A stretch of DNA of 64,000 bases from Bedellia somnulentella (GCA_963576735.1 OY755171.1:6448001-6512000), one strand, 5' to 3'. Numbered from the stretch's first letter, positions 10,576-24,211 are shown. Made by a program: numbers and translations. The notes: generated from the sequence alone by a model not told the origin.

Positions 10576-13456
10576 ATTGGGATATAATAAAACACTTACG
10601 TTAGGTATGTCACTTTACGTATATCAAAAAATTTACTTGATCAAAGTGCTGCAACCCAGTTTTTCTACCATAAAAAGTTGTGAGGTCCATGTAGCACTAA
10701 GCCAGTATATTTCTGCAGTCATTTATTAAAGGTCCTTCTGTTTTAAGCTATTATTTAATTAGATAACGCATACAGATAGATACCATATCCATTTTAAAAG
10801 CCTTTATATTTTAAAAACACATAGGTTAGAATTACATCATATAGCGCTTGTAATCAGCGAAACTGACCCGTACCTTTCTTCAATAGAAACGCTAACGGTA
10901 AAAGTAATTATTACAACGTCACACACAATCCTAAATGACATGAATTTCGAGACACTAACAAGACGTTTCGGAAGCAAATCTAATGAAACAAATGCACCTC
11001 ATAAGGAATTCAGAAAAGACATGATAAATTGATGTGTGATGGATCCTGCTGACTTTGTGTTGCTAAATTGGACACAGATGATCATTATGATACGGGTGAA
11101 CTCAGTGGGTAGTATTTGTATCAAATCTTCATGGGTTTTTTTATAGGCAGGCGTAAATAGAGTTAATTTTAGTTTGACTAGACAACTTGGATTTTGCAGA
11201 GAATGTATAAGAGAGGTTCTTTTAAAGCTTACAAATCAGAGTTTTGTATAGATCTTGATGATAAGTGGAACCTTATGGGAAGTAAGGACAAAATCTAACA
11301 GTTGTTAATTACAAGTTAATATGTGTCTTATGTACAAAAATTTGAATTAAGATTCTAGCCCGTATTCATGTTCAGAAATCAAGTGAATATGCTATCTATT
11401 GTCAACCATTAGGCTTAGTAAACATAACTTGTCAAAGAGCAACCTAGGGTTATTTTATTCTTATCAATTACACAATAAAATTCAAAATTAAAAAAATAAA
11501 TATCTATAACACGACCACGTAATTGTTCCTACATTTAACAAATATTTGTTATGTTTTGTTTTTTATATTCACGTTGTCACGCAATGATTCATTGTGATTT
11601 TTTAATTTCCAGACCAAGGTCGCAATATATAAATATTGAAATAATGTCATTTAGCATTCAAAACCCAATTTATGTTAAATCTAATATTTTACAGATAATC
11701 TTTAAAATACAGATGAAAATAGAAGACAAGGAATATTTTTTGAAAAGTAAAGATTAATATTATATCAAACTCAAAAAAAAGTAGTGGAAAAATCCGATTT
11801 AAATTGTATTAAATGACATTAACGTAATAAAGCTAAAATTTATTTTTATGTATCAATTGATGAAGAAAATGTTAACTTAATTCAAAACGAATCTGAATTA
11901 AGTTTGCTGTTAACGCCCTTTTTCCTTATAAACTTGCCGCTCTTCGAATTAATGAGTTATTTTCTGCTTTGATAGACCCTCACATCATTGTTGGGTCATT
12001 AAAATAAATAACTATCGAGAAAATAATCAATGGATTATACTGTTTTATATTGTTCTTTTTCTATGATGAGCTGTTAGAATTTTTAGTGATATGTTTTTCA
12101 TCATTAATTCAACTCAGCCAAGAATATGTCTACCGGTATTGGAGGCCTCCTTTAAAGTCTCAGATATGAATAGATTTGGTGTCTCTAGCTAACTGCCACC
12201 AAGCTGAGTCACCTATGAGAGAGGCATATCCAGATTTGTTCATCCAGTACGTAACTGCCACTTCAAAAATTGTATACCTCGTCACCTTTGCCCTATGTAC
12301 CCAACCGATTGCTCCTTAATTTTTACATCTCTCCGAGATCAACTATACTAGTTTTTCGAAATGAAAACGTATAAAACTTAAACCAGAGTTTCCATTACAT
12401 GATTTGATCAACTCTAATAGTATTATAAGACTAATTTCAATTTAAATTCACTATTAACCAACCGCACGCAAAAATAATGTCACACATATTTTAAAAAAGT
12501 TTTTTTAATTCTATGCGTATATAAACCGTATAGTTTCAATAAGGTCATATTGTTTGTAATAGTTCTCGACTAATTGGATTAATTTATTGGCTGTTACTTT
12601 TTGGTTGGAACAACAAAACAGTCAATCAAAATGTAGTGAATTTAAGCGACCACCTCCACTGCAAAATGTATAAAAGTAATTTATAACCAATTCAATTAAT
12701 ATAAAATTAACATTAAGTCTCTTTTACGGGCTACAATTTTATAAGAGGGCTTTTAATTAGTTGCGGCGATAAATAAAAATGTCGCCCATTTCATTTTCAC
12801 AATAAAGTCGATGTCGTGTGTACTGTGTCCGTAAAATCAGTAAAATGTAATCTTTTATGAGGATATAAATGTTCATCTAACGTACATTATAACTGGACCA
12901 CCTTTGATTAACACGATAAAATGCACAAAATGTATTTCTTTTTCTGGTGTACATGGCAAAATTTTATACTTTGTCGGTAAATTTGATGTTCACGATGTAG
13001 AAAGATAAGTTATAAAATAAAAATAAAAAAACAAAACTTTTATTTTTTATAATTTTCTGGACGATTAAACTTACTTACTGGTCGTATGATGAAAATAGTT
13101 GGGAAATTATTTCTTGAATGACTATTGTAGTGAAAATGGAAATTAACTTAATTGCGACGCATTACAACGTAAGAATATATATTTTTGGAATAGAATTTTC
13201 TGTAAACTCCAATTTGATGATATTATAGACGGGTCTATATATCTACTATCACGTGACGGTATTAAACCATAACAACTAAACGCATAACTGTTTTCACATA
13301 AAATTTATTCGTAAACCACATGTGGCATAACGATAACTGAGAATTGTAAGCATAATCTGGCACTAAATTATTTGCAACAAAATGCGTGTTTGCATTTTAT
13401 TGATGGCATAAGTGCCACCCATCACAGTTAAATCTATTTTCAAAGGTAAATTTAAA
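10576..13456. other. Long AT-rich intergenic or intronic stretch
   Basis: Nearly 2.9 kb with no ORF of interest, no recognised repeat and no RNA gene. Splice-like motifs occur at background level only. Confidence 0.45.
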
Positions 13457-13467
13457 TTAAAAGATCA

Positions 13468-13753
13468 CCATGTTGTCTTTTCTAAAGACATATGTGTGAT
13501 TAATTTATCATGGTTGTTAACGGTGAGGGAAAACATCGTGAGGAAACCCACATGGCTGAGTTGTACTTAGTCATGTGACAGTGTATTCGTACAAAACGGC
13601 GATAGGCCTACCCCCTATCACGTGAGTACACTGTCCATGCAAAACGTGGGTACTCTGAACACCGGGTGACTAAGTCACGTGATGTTCAGAAGTATTAGTA
13701 CCTCTGCCAACCCCTTCGGGGATATTCGGCGTGAACGTTTATGTTTATGTTTT
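13468..13753 (+). mobile_element. SINE-B copy (type 2), 5' truncated with TSD
   Basis: The tRNA-like head is missing; the copy begins at CCATGTTGTCTTTTCTAAAG and runs to CGGCGTGAACGTTTATG and its tail. An 11-bp target-site duplication, TTAAAAGATCA, lies at 13457-13467 and 13754-13764. Truncation at the 5' end plus a duplicated target site is what target-primed reverse transcription leaves. The type-2 hairpin is intact near 13650-13690. Confidence 0.92.
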
Positions 13754-14047
13754 TTAAAAGATCATCTACATTTTTAGGCGTCTTATTAATGATATACAAA
13801 TTATTTAGTGCCAATTAAATAAAATCCAATTAAGTAAAACTGATTTTATGATTAATTCACATTAGTCCAAAACTCAAATATAAAACTAATTCAGTATGAT
13901 ATTACAAATTGTGACTCGTCAAACATACCTCATAGATTTTATTAATGAAACTCTTACTTTGTTACTGATAAACAAAACACATTCAAATCTGTCCAGTAGC
14001 GAAGTAAGTAACTTTTGCAAAGATGTACAATTTCAAAGTGCTAGCAA

Positions 14048-14224
14048 CCCGGCTAGTACGAGCGGTGTTTAAACTAGTTATCGCGTGGGATATAGCAGCC
14101 ATCTCTTACGCACTTACTTAGTATCGTATACTGCCATCTCATTCTAACCGTTATCGTGTCGATAAAATAGCGCTCGTGCTTGCCTTCAGAAGGGCACCGC
14201 AAAACACCGCTTGTACTAGCCGGG
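14048..14224. mobile_element. MITE-F copy 1
   Basis: 177-bp non-coding element with 22-bp terminal inverted repeats (CCCGGCTAGTACGAGCGGTG at 14048 and its near-perfect complement ending at 14224; one mismatch). The core (TTTAAACTAGTTATCGCGTG to TTATCGTGTCGATA) recurs at 63.09 kb. It is not a gene, although the minus strand is open for about 60 codons. Confidence 0.8.
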
Positions 14225-14248
14225 CAGGTATACATAAAATTATTTGAA

Positions 14249-14478
14249 CATACATACATATACTCACGGCTATATTTCCCTAGAAGGGGTAACCAGAGCT
14301 AAGGAATTATAAATTCCTCAGCCACTTTTGGAAGTTGAGTGGGGAAAAGATGGTAAGAATAAAGGTTTTTGGTGATGGGTCTCCAACCGCATCGCCCAAA
14401 AATCCAATAAAAAGCCCCAATACCCTTAGTCGCCTCTTACGACACCCGTGGGTAGAAAGGGGTAGCGACATTCTAAGC
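14249..14478 (-). mobile_element. SINE-A copy
   Basis: Minus-strand copy of the subfamily with GACACCCGTGGGTAGAAAGG. It lacks the last 15 or so bases of the 5' end; a short TA-rich run (14479-14503) sits at the break. Confidence 0.85.
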
Positions 14479-14503
14479 TATATATATAAAGTATATATAT
14501 GGT

Positions 14504-17500
14504 AACATATATCTAAAGTATAGGTGAATATTGGATCAAACAATGAAAACCTTCACAACCATTGTGAAATTCCTCATAATACTTCTCGTCATGATTAACT
14601 ATAAAACTTTACCAAAGACAAACGCGTAGGCCCAATACCAGATATGTTGCTCATTACTTCTTTATTGGAGCTGAACTGGAGAACTAAGGAAATTATTATA
14701 ATCCAGACAATCTTGTTTAAAACTAACATATCTACACAAATCAAACCAAATTAAATACACCAATTAGACATAATATGCATGAAAGAATTGTTCCATTCCT
14801 GGTCTCGATTCAAATAAAACTCTATTCATCAAAACAATTAAATAGCCTATGATGTCTTATTAACGAACGGATTACACGATTCATTGAATTACTTGGGTCA
14901 ATTCCACTATAAGAAAAGAATATGAACCGTTGAATAGATATTAAGTAAAGTTTAATGAAATGCGCAATCAATCATTATTATTAATATGTGCAACTAAATA
15001 AGTAAAACCACAGATAATATAATACTATACTAGTACAACTACTTAACTTTATTTATACATACGTTTTTTTAAAACTAAATACAAGTCTTTTTTCAATTTT
15101 TCAAATTTCAATTACAACATAAATTTATATTATTATTTTTTACAAACTTTTAATTTTTTGATATGATATATTGATTGAATTTTGATTTGACATAAAATAA
15201 TTATATTATTATCTCACGACTTTCTTTAATAATTCCATAATATTTTATATTTATAATATCATGAAATTTATTTGCTGACCTGTAATTAGTTCTGAATCAG
15301 CTGTTTTTAGTTGTATGTATTTTTATTGTGCTATTATAGTTCTTAAACTTTTGATTTGCTTGAAATAAATAGAAAAACTCATTGAATGGAAAAACTTAGG
15401 TATAGGGCTTCATGGTGATTAAACTGTTAATGTATATAACTTAGTATTAAAATTGTTAGTTGTTGAATAAAAAACACTTTCGGAAAAGAAGACAGGTTTG
15501 AGCAAGAACTACTACAATGTATTTTTGATTTTCAAAAGAAATTATATAAATGATAAATAATAAAGAAGCACCTTTGGAATCTAAGACAGTACGATGATAA
15601 ATTGTCGTTGCTTCATTACCGAGCAGAATATGGCCGCTATACTTTTTCTTTTGGATCATTAACAAGTAAAATGTTTGTGTGTGGCGCTCTGGCTTTTCCT
15701 TTTTTATTCCCAAACTCAACTTTATTTTGATACATCCGACCAGCCGGTACAGCTCACGTTACTTTTTGTTTATTTTGTTCAGAAGTAATTTTTTATCGGC
15801 AATAGACACTAGAATAAAATGTTTTTAACCATCGACTATTTTTTATACGTTACCCTGATTCAATCAGTTGAACAGTGACAAATACTTAAGGAGTATACCT
15901 TTTGTAGTGAATTCCGTTCTTTGTGTACCAAGATTTTGTCTCACGATATTATTTAGCTCCCTGTCATTATTAAGACATCACTTACTCGGTGGCTCTGCGG
16001 CGATCCTTCCTCTGATAAAACGCAACGCATAAAAACTACTTGAATGAATGTAAGAAATCAACTGACGATCCGTTTAAAAGAGTAAGGCATACTTTTTTAG
16101 CTTAAAGAATTTGTATCATATATAAGAAGAAATTAACTTTTTTTACCTTTTCAAGATATTAATCGATGTATCTCATAAGTGAATTTATTTATAGATGACA
16201 GATTAGTTAAATGAGCGGAATAGTTTAAAACGTATTTTTAAGTCCATATCCATTAGATTGAATTTTTTGAAGATTGCTGAATGTCACCGATGCGATAGAG
16301 GTTTGTTAGGATCGTATAAAGTGATGGATCTCTCTCCGTCCCTGCCTTCTATGCTGGCAATTAATATAAGTAAGTTTTCTGTAAGTGTATTTTGTGCTAA
16401 ACAAACAAGGGAAACGAAATATAAATTTTACTTGTACATATCATATAAAAATATCGTCAAAACACGTTTGTGGCGACAGTTGACTAACAGAAATAGTATA
16501 ATTTAATATGTTTTATTAAAAAAAAAACTACTAAAATTTATAATATTATAGATTTTTTATAAGTTATGCTAACAACAATAGACAAATAATTGAAAATGTT
16601 AATAGATTTGCTATTAAGTGCAGCTGCTTATTACAACATTTTTACAAAGACATCAAAGATTGTGACAAAAATCCATTACCAAAAACAAACGGACCTCGAC
16701 GAGTATTTTGTCCAAAAAATATCCGCTACCACCTCTTCGTTGGTGTCATTTTAATATTGATATTTTAATGCATCGCCACCCAGAGCGCAAAACCGCTATA
16801 TAAAATATCCATTTGGGCGGTAGAAAAAGTGTTTTATTTCTCAATTTCACTAAGTGGCCCGCAATGTACTTGAAGATGGGCGTATGTCATTTTCCGATTT
16901 TGTCGGACTTGCATCGGTGCTCTGTTTGCTTGGTAAGGTAATGAGGAAGCCATGATATTTATTACGTTCAACTTGATTTAATAGCGAGTTGCAAAATGTA
17001 TTGATGAAAATATGGTCACATCTTTTTTTATTAACATACTAATGAAGAGATATGACTGCGATGAAGATTCCTGGACTTCGTTTTGGAACACAAATGGGTA
17101 GTGAGTAGAATATATAACGAGAGTGGTGTGGTAGCTCGCTGGCTGGTGCCTTATGGGGTCGGTTTTAATCCTGAAACAAAAAAGTTCTAGTTTAAACAAA
17201 ATAATTTAAGTTTTTGAATATTTTGTGTTATACTTATGTCATTTGAATATCTAAAACCCAAACAATATAGTATCAAACTTTAAAAAAAAAAATCTTCTTC
17301 GACTTCTTCTTCGAATACAACTATGAGAATATTTGTTTCTAAAACAGAAGGTGTACAGTAAGACTAGTCGTGCGTATGAAAAAGAATAATATATATTCTA
17401 ATTTAGACTATAAAATTAATGTAAACAATTTTACAAAGTTAGATGATAATAGCTATTGATGTTAGATCACTTTAAAAATATATGCTTATAACCCTCATAA

Positions 17501-19139
17501 ACTTTTACTTTATCTTCATCCAATATATTATGATATCGATATTTATCTTAGCCTTAGCTAAACCGAAAAGCCTTAGATCGTGACCCCGCAATCAAAATAA
17601 ACAAAATATTAAGTAAAGTTATGTCTTTTTTACATACTTTCATCCAATTGTATGGACTTGCTATTGTTCGAAAACCAGTGACAAAGTTTAAGACGAATTT
17701 TTCCCCTCCCAAACGTGACAGCTTGCAATCTTTCGTATACCCAGCACAAGCAGAACTCTGGTTAAATAAATCTGACTAAGACTGGTAGAGGTCAATAAAT
17801 ACTGGATAAGTTGAAATTGATAACCCATCGACGCTGCTGCGTGGAGTGGTAGACCGGTGTCTTGAAACGTGCAAACTGTGGTGCTTGGTAACACTTTGTT
17901 TTTACACTTTGATTTATTATTCCGAGGTGCAGTAGTTAGTTTTTTACCATACCACACGCATTGTGTTATGCAAAGAATATGTGGGGATTTTGTTGGCCTT
18001 ATTTATTTACAGGTTTTGGAGAAATTTGTTACGGATTGTTATACAAGTGCCGAAACGTTAATCCTGAAGAAAAAGCACAAAATATAATTCGGAGTACTAG
18101 GATACTTTCTAAAGTCATAAGTGAAAATTATATTCTAACACATCACAATCCTTAAGACTTAAGCAAAATCAAAATTATAAAGCATGAAACACCTGACATA
18201 ACTTCCTCACAAAAGTAATATATAAACTAATTACCAATGGCAATAATTATTATCATTAATTCAAGATTAAAGTGCTACTGTGATAATAGTTTTTGTCGTT
18301 AACGATCATGTAAACAGATCGAAAATAGCACCCGCATTTTTTATTTCCTTTAATTATATCCGCATCTGAAAATGGAGACAAAAGCGTTGTAATTAAGCTA
18401 TAAGTGTCGCAAAGTTAAATAAAATAAAGTAAAAATTTCATAAAAATTGCCAATGGAATGTTCAGCCGATGCTGCACCAACTTTTTCTAATTGGCACCTT
18501 ATAAGATACATTCTTACTGGCGATTATTAAAACTGGTCTTTAGTGAGTTGCATTTCTGGTTTTGGTGTTAACTTTATTCAGCACGAATACTAATAGCAAT
18601 TGTATTAATATCGATAAGATCTTCATCACGTCGCTTACTTGAACAAATATCTTGGTTGGTTAAAACATGATAGGCTAGAGCTAGATCATTACACCGAAAC
18701 TCAATAACTGTTTATAACGTCAGTTATATTTGTTTCAAATTAGTGAGTTACAGATTTCCAATATCTGTGTTATTCAGTTTTTGCGCAATCTAAGGTGACA
18801 TAAAGTATAGTGGTATTTTGAGCTACACTTTGAAGATCTGTGGGAACAGTACGCATTATTTGTATAATTAATACCTTCCATATAAAATCTTCTTCCTTAT
18901 ATGCGATGATAACAAACGTTGCCGCAGTGAATTAATTTAAACCCGTAATGGATGAATATTGAGCAAATTCCTGCTACTTACGGGCAACACCCCGCTGGCC
19001 GCGGCTCGGCGTCACGGGGCGACCCCAACAAGCAGCAAATCGGTTTTTACTGATCTATTGGGAAAATGTGTTATTTATGCATCACTTATACACCGACACC
19101 CCATTGAGACAGCATGTTAATTGATCAGCATTTCATCAA
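14504..19139. other. Long AT-rich stretch, no gene supported
   Basis: About 4.6 kb of AT-rich DNA. A few 60-90 codon open frames occur (for example 15456-15719 and 17688-17957, minus strand), none with a family signature. A GC-rich patch at 18985-19030 (CCGCTGGCCGCGGCTCGGCG) is unexplained and lies about 120 bp upstream of the LINE-J remnant. Confidence 0.45.
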
Positions 19140-19355
19140 TTTCTTATTGTTACAACGAACTGGTCAAACTTTTTCATTTACCACCATACGCGCCCACAAA
19201 GTCATTCCGACGAAAGCTAATAATAATGCAAGACCTTAATAAAATATTAAACATCATCTTCTGTACATATTCGAAATTACGAAAACCGCATTCAATATTT
19301 ACTATCGAAGGAACCGAAATTATTTTGGAAATTTGTTAGTTCAAAAAGGGTTAAT

Positions 19356-21101
19356 TTGAATAAATCTGTCATCAGTGAGAACGGATCGGTGCTATCGGAA
19401 AAGGAAAGCGCTCATGCGTTTTCAAAGTTTTTCAGTTCTGTGTATGCGGAGAGCCCGGCAAGCCTTAGTGTCCCGCACGCGATGGCGGCGGACGCGGCGG
19501 CGGCGGGCGCGGCGGCGCGCGTGCATCTCACCGCGCTCAGCCGCGACGACGTGCACCGCGCGCTGGCTCGCCTGCCCGCCAAGACGTCGGCCGGACCGGA
19601 CGGGATACCGGGGTTCGTTGTTAAGGACTGTCGTGCCGTTCTGGAAGATCCACTCTTGCATATATATAACCTTTGCCTATCGGAGGCGACGTTTCCGGAC
19701 TTTTGGAAAGTTACACGAGTGGTTCCGGTCCCAAAAGGTAAAGTAAGTTCGAATGTCGAGGATTATCGCCCTGTAGCTGTGCTTACCGCATTCGCAAAAG
19801 TATTCGAATCCGCTTTACAACAACGAATATACGGGGAGATAGCTGGGCTAATAACAAATAGCCAGCATGGGTTTAGACCCTATCATAGTACCACCAGCAA
19901 TCTTTTGAATTTTATGAGTCACGTGGTTCCTCAGGTAGATTCTGGCAATAGTGTAGACGTATCGTACTTCGATTTTAAAAAGGCATTCGATACTGTAGAT
20001 GGAGATATAATTCTTGGAAAGCTAGCAAAAATGGGATTCACGCCACATTCCTTGAATTTTTTTGCTAAGTATTTAGGTAACCGCCGCCAATACGTGGACT
20101 ATGCTGGATATACGTCTAGCGAATATCCTGCGCATTCTGGTATTAGTCAGGGAAGTAATTTGGGCCCCCTTGAGTTTATTATCATGGTGAATGACCTCCC
20201 GAAGGTAGTTAAGCACTCGATATGTCTTATGTTTGCCGATGACTTGAAGTTGCTGCTTCCAATTGAAACTGCCGACGATTGTCATCGAATGCAGAATGAT
20301 ATTGAAGCAGTAGAGCGATGGTCTCGGATAAATAAATTAAAGCTGAACCTAAGTAAATGTTTCACTATGACACTGACTAGGCAACACGTTCCATACCACC
20401 ACCCGTATCACATTGGTGGAGTAGTGCTACCGCGGGTGCAGGAAGTGCGTGACCTCGGGGTCACTATTAGTGCGGACCTAACTTTTCGTAGTCACATTGT
20501 GAACATTTGTAAGAGCGCATTCAGGACACTTGGCTTCGTGCTGCGCACGGCTAAGGGTTTTACCAACATAGATGCTATAAAATCTCTTTATAATTCTCTA
20601 GTGAGAAGCAAGTTAGAATTTAATGCAGTCATCTGGGCTCCACATGAAACAAAATATTGTCTTATGGTGGAGAAAATTCAAAATAAATTTATAAGATTTT
20701 TGTATTTTAAATTGTATGGTGTTTATCCGTACTACCCGTTGATGTACCCTACTCTGTTCATATTGGGTATGGTGGGGTATGTCAAATTGGAGGTCAGAAG
20801 AAATCTCACTCTAATGGTTTATTTATTTAAAATTCTAAGAGGAATTATTTTCAATCCCACTATACTTACTGTATTGAGGGTTGAGGTTCCAAATACTACG
20901 TTGCGACGACGGCGTGCTCGGCTTCTCGTAGTGCCGTTGTCTCGGACAAATCTTTTGCGAGAAAACTCACTAACGCGGGCTATAGCCGCATTGAACCAAG
21001 TCGATGAGGAGATCGATATTCTCCACTGTTCACTGACTGACTTCACAAAAACAGCACTACGCTATTTATGTTATGATGTTGATAGTTATACTTGTAGATA
21101 A
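19356..21101 (+). CDS. LINE-J reverse transcriptase (pol fragment, 581 aa open)
   Basis: Reverse transcriptase of a non-LTR retrotransposon, which copies the element RNA at a nicked target. Visible motifs: SAGPDGIPG (78-86), VVPVPK (122-127), YRP (137-139), HGFRP (171-175), motif A FDFKKAFDTVD (205-215), SGISQGSNLGPL (261-272) and motif C FADD (293-296), so all three catalytic Asp residues are present. After motif C come the LGVTI-type block and the usual C-terminal region. Residues 42-56 are an alanine-rich run encoded by very GC-rich DNA (19480-19600). PLEF follows the QGS block where PLLF is usual. The first Met is only the start of the open stretch; coding similarity continues upstream, so the real protein began farther 5'. 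The long intact frame suggests a fairly young copy, but without an endonuclease it cannot be autonomous. Confidence 0.93.
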   Translation: MNKSVISENGSVLSEKESAHAFSKFFSSVYAESPASLSVPHAMAADAAAAGAAARVHLTALSRDDVHRALARLPAKTSAGPDGIPGFVVKDCRAVLEDPLLHIYNLCLSEATFPDFWKVTRVVPVPKGKVSSNVEDYRPVAVLTAFAKVFESALQQRIYGEIAGLITNSQHGFRPYHSTTSNLLNFMSHVVPQVDSGNSVDVSYFDFKKAFDTVDGDIILGKLAKMGFTPHSLNFFAKYLGNRRQYVDYAGYTSSEYPAHSGISQGSNLGPLEFIIMVNDLPKVVKHSICLMFADDLKLLLPIETADDCHRMQNDIEAVERWSRINKLKLNLSKCFTMTLTRQHVPYHHPYHIGGVVLPRVQEVRDLGVTISADLTFRSHIVNICKSAFRTLGFVLRTAKGFTNIDAIKSLYNSLVRSKLEFNAVIWAPHETKYCLMVEKIQNKFIRFLYFKLYGVYPYYPLMYPTLFILGMVGYVKLEVRRNLTLMVYLFKILRGIIFNPTILTVLRVEVPNTTLRRRRARLLVVPLSRTNLLRENSLTRAIAALNQVDEEIDILHCSLTDFTKTALRYLCYDVDSYTCR

Positions 21102-21206
21102 TAAGGAAAGTAGAAATTCAAAAAACTAGGAATGTATTATGTAATTAGGAAATAAAATATGTGAGAAATAATCGTATTAGGCCATGTCTGTAAAGATTAT
21201 TTGTAT

Positions 21207-21237
21207 GTAAATAAATAAATAAATAAATAAATAAATA
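21207..21237 (+). repeat. (TAAA)n tail of LINE-J
   Basis: About seven TAAA units directly after the LINE-J 3' UTR. The same kind of tail ends the relative at 53.7-54.1 kb. Confidence 0.9.
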
Positions 21238-23029
21238 TTCATATGCCGTTTTTAGAGGTCTGTGAGAGGCGACGATGTCTTCATCAGACATGACAAAAAC
21301 ACTTTTACGAATCCCATGAGAATCAAACCCTGATGAGGCAGACGGCCGTGTCCTTTTATTCATTTATTGTATTGTAAAGTTTTATGTGCCTCATTAACTT
21401 TGAAATTGTATACACGAAATTCAAAAGTTGCGTCTATCAAAAGATTCAGCTAAAATAGGAGTTAGTGTTATTTTTATAATAGTCGTTTCGGTATTCCTGC
21501 TTAGAAAAATATTCATTCATAGAAAATTTCGGTTTTCATTATGAATGTTACTTATTATTTGCGGTGCAGTTCATATGGATTTGAATTGGTCATCTCATCA
21601 AATAAAACCAACGCGTAGTTTTAATGACCCGTAATTAGATTGAAACCTGACAATAACTAAATGCTAAAAAATGAGGAGTTTATTGAACTGGGCTTTTCGT
21701 AACAACAATGAATGAAATTTCGTGCCAAAGCAATTAATGGCAATCACTGAGGCTCATTCATACAACCGATTGATATCTGGAACCCAGTAATTATTGTCAA
21801 TTGCATCACTCTAATTATAATGCCATTTCATTGTTATTGCTCCCGACCCGTGTGGTTAGAATCCTAAATTATGTTGTGTTCGTTTTTCCAATACTTTGTT
21901 TTATCTGCCCACTTTGCTGATGTCTTATAAGAAGTTGGGAAATTTATTGGTGTATTTATAAAATGGTCAAACTTTTTTTGCATACTTTCATTTGCCATAT
22001 CGTTTAGGTGACTACTTATTAAGAAACATTTTAAATTCATCTTGCCTAGACATATAATTATTAAATCACATCTCTGTTTGTTTGTTAGTTCCTGTTTTAG
22101 TACAAAAGAATAAGTTGGCGTTGCATCTTTTTACGGAAATTTTAGTTCTATAGGACCATTCTATAGGATGCCCTTTTTATAGTTAAAATTTACAATATGA
22201 CACTAAAAATCATTTTTTTTTATAATTACATAGTGAAAGAAAAAACAAATCAGTTCCCAGCTCACGTGAAGACGATACAAGGAGGGCCGTTCATCCGTCA
22301 ACAATAAAAATGTGGCGCCTGTCTCTCATACAAGGATTATGGCACGTAGTCATAATGATGGTGAAATTGTCGATACTTACGTGACTCCAACAACATGCTG
22401 CTAACTTTAAGGGGTACCTCTTCAGTATACATTTAATTTCGTTGTAGAAGTAGCAAATATATTTTTAATTTGTGATATGAACAAAACGATAGATATGATA
22501 ATATTCGAATCAACAATTATTTCTGTATACAAGTAAAAGCTGAAAATTTTGTGAAGGCTACAGAAAAGAAATGATGGTGCTAAAGGTAAATGTATAAGTA
22601 AATTTTTTTTTCGCTTTGTTAATAATGTTCTTACTGGTACAAATTACAGTATTGACTGTTTTCACGATCGTTCAAAAAGAAATATCAAAAGATAAATATA
22701 AACAGTACGGAACCACATGCATTTGTGAAAGATACTTATTTAATGAAACAAGATAGCTATTCAAAAGTAAAAGTGATCTCTATCAGAGCACGGGAGCTGA
22801 ATGGAGTCCGTTGCTGAATGACAATGTTCTTAATGGATGTTCTCATACGAATATAAATGAGTATTGATTAATTTAAGCTATCATATATATGCGGTAGATA
22901 TTTGACTATGGTATGATATTTATATTTTTGAAGTTTTTTTTTTCTTAAAGTGAAAAAGAAACTTCCATAGTAAGAATATGAGTGAAACTGATTGGGTAAA
23001 AAAATAATATGAAAAAGCTTTCTCATAGC
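21238..23029. other. Non-coding stretch
   Basis: No gene seen. A small hairpin (ATGTCT-TCATC-AGACAT near 21275-21291) lies just after the LINE-J tail. Confidence 0.4.
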
Positions 23030-23193
23030 TAGTATATATTCCCACCAAGGGGCTCAAGCCTACTCTATGAAGGATGATTTGGCCTTAGTCCACCACGTGG
23101 GCCAAGTTCGGGTTCACAGACTAACGAATACTACCGTAATTGTAGCCGGTACCGACGGCTTAACGTGCCCCGTGAAGCACGGAATCATCTCAA
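23030..23193 (-). mobile_element. SINE-D copy, 3' part only
   Basis: Matches 10268-10410: TCCCACCAAGGGGCTC, then GTCCACCACGTGGGCC and ACCGACGGCTTAACGTGCC. The tRNA-like head is missing, so the copy is 5' truncated. Confidence 0.75.
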
Positions 23194-24211
23194 TGATTGA
23201 ATAATCAGGTAACATAGGGAAAACAAATTATGGTGTTTAAAAACTCGAGTAAAATCATCAAATATATTAGTAATTACGCACGAGACTGAGGAATCGAAAT
23301 GCACAAAATGAACAAGAGAGAATTTCATATCCTGCGAAATGACCTGTAACGGGAATTCGCCATAAAAGTTTTCATCACTCAATTAATTTGATAATGAGAT
23401 CTATATCTCAATTATTTTATATTTGTTTGAATTTCAAATTAGCGTTAAATATCTTCCACAGACCAAATTTATAAAATTCGGCACATATTTTTGAGTAATA
23501 ACAATTTTATGAGTCCACTTTATTAAGTCATTTGTTTTAAACCATTTACCGTTTTTGATAAGGCGGCTTGTAATTAACTTGCTGCTTGTGATTAAACAAT
23601 ATAAATTGTTATAAGCTCAGGTTCCGTTATGTATTAATTTAATTTTAACAATGCTTCAACACTCAACCACTTATTTCATAACTTCTTTGGGTTTTGGCTG
23701 CATATTTCTACTGTTTTTTTTACATATTTGCATACAAAATTACATTACAGTATTAATTTAGTTTTATACTGTAAATGTAGATATTTTATTTTATTGTGGT
23801 ATTCAACACGACACACACACAACACAACTACACAGCTATATTTGATGTATAATAGTATAAATTAATACCAAATTATTTCTTCGATCTTAATGTAAAATTA
23901 AACAAAATCCCATTTGATTTTGATGCAAAATAGTATTCGGGAAAAAAACTTTATTAATGTTTTGTTGTATCGCCAAAAACGTCTTCTTTTTTACAAATCA
24001 ACATATTAAGAAAATTTATAGAATTTAGTTGATTAAAGAAGAAAACGTTCATTTATATTTGTCATAACATAACTATTTACTAAAGCCTCGAGCTGATTAA
24101 AAAATATTGTTTTTGGAATTTTTAAGTTATATTAAAAGTTGTCAAATTTTTCGAAGAGGTTATATATCGTTTTTACACGATTACATAATAAAGTGAAAAA
24201 ACTAAAAGAGA
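23194..24211. other. Non-coding AT-rich stretch
   Basis: No gene seen. A short CA-rich run (ACACGACACACACACAACAC) is at about 23807-23836. Confidence 0.45.

Larger units (their letters stand above)
19140..21237 (+). mobile_element. LINE-J, non-LTR retrotransposon, 5' truncated
   Basis: Element body from a decayed linker region (about 19140-19355) through an intact reverse transcriptase ORF to a 3' UTR of about 105 bp and a (TAAA)n tail (21207-21237). No APE endonuclease or ORF1 is seen, so the copy is 5' truncated or disrupted upstream. Linker codons such as K-E-P-K-L-F-W-K-F-V-S-S are readable just before the ORF's first Met and in frame with it; farther upstream they continue only with frameshifts. 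The tail type and motifs suit the CR1/Jockey group; the clade is not fixed by eye. Confidence 0.9.

Noticed and set aside
14074..14259. 61-codon minus-strand frame
   Set aside because: Falls inside MITE-F and the neighbouring SINE-A; the same sequence in copy 2 at 63.1 kb is broken by stops.
19375..19746. Arg/Ala-rich frames overlapping the LINE-J ORF on both strands
   Set aside because: Shadows of the GC-rich alanine codons in the reverse transcriptase frame.
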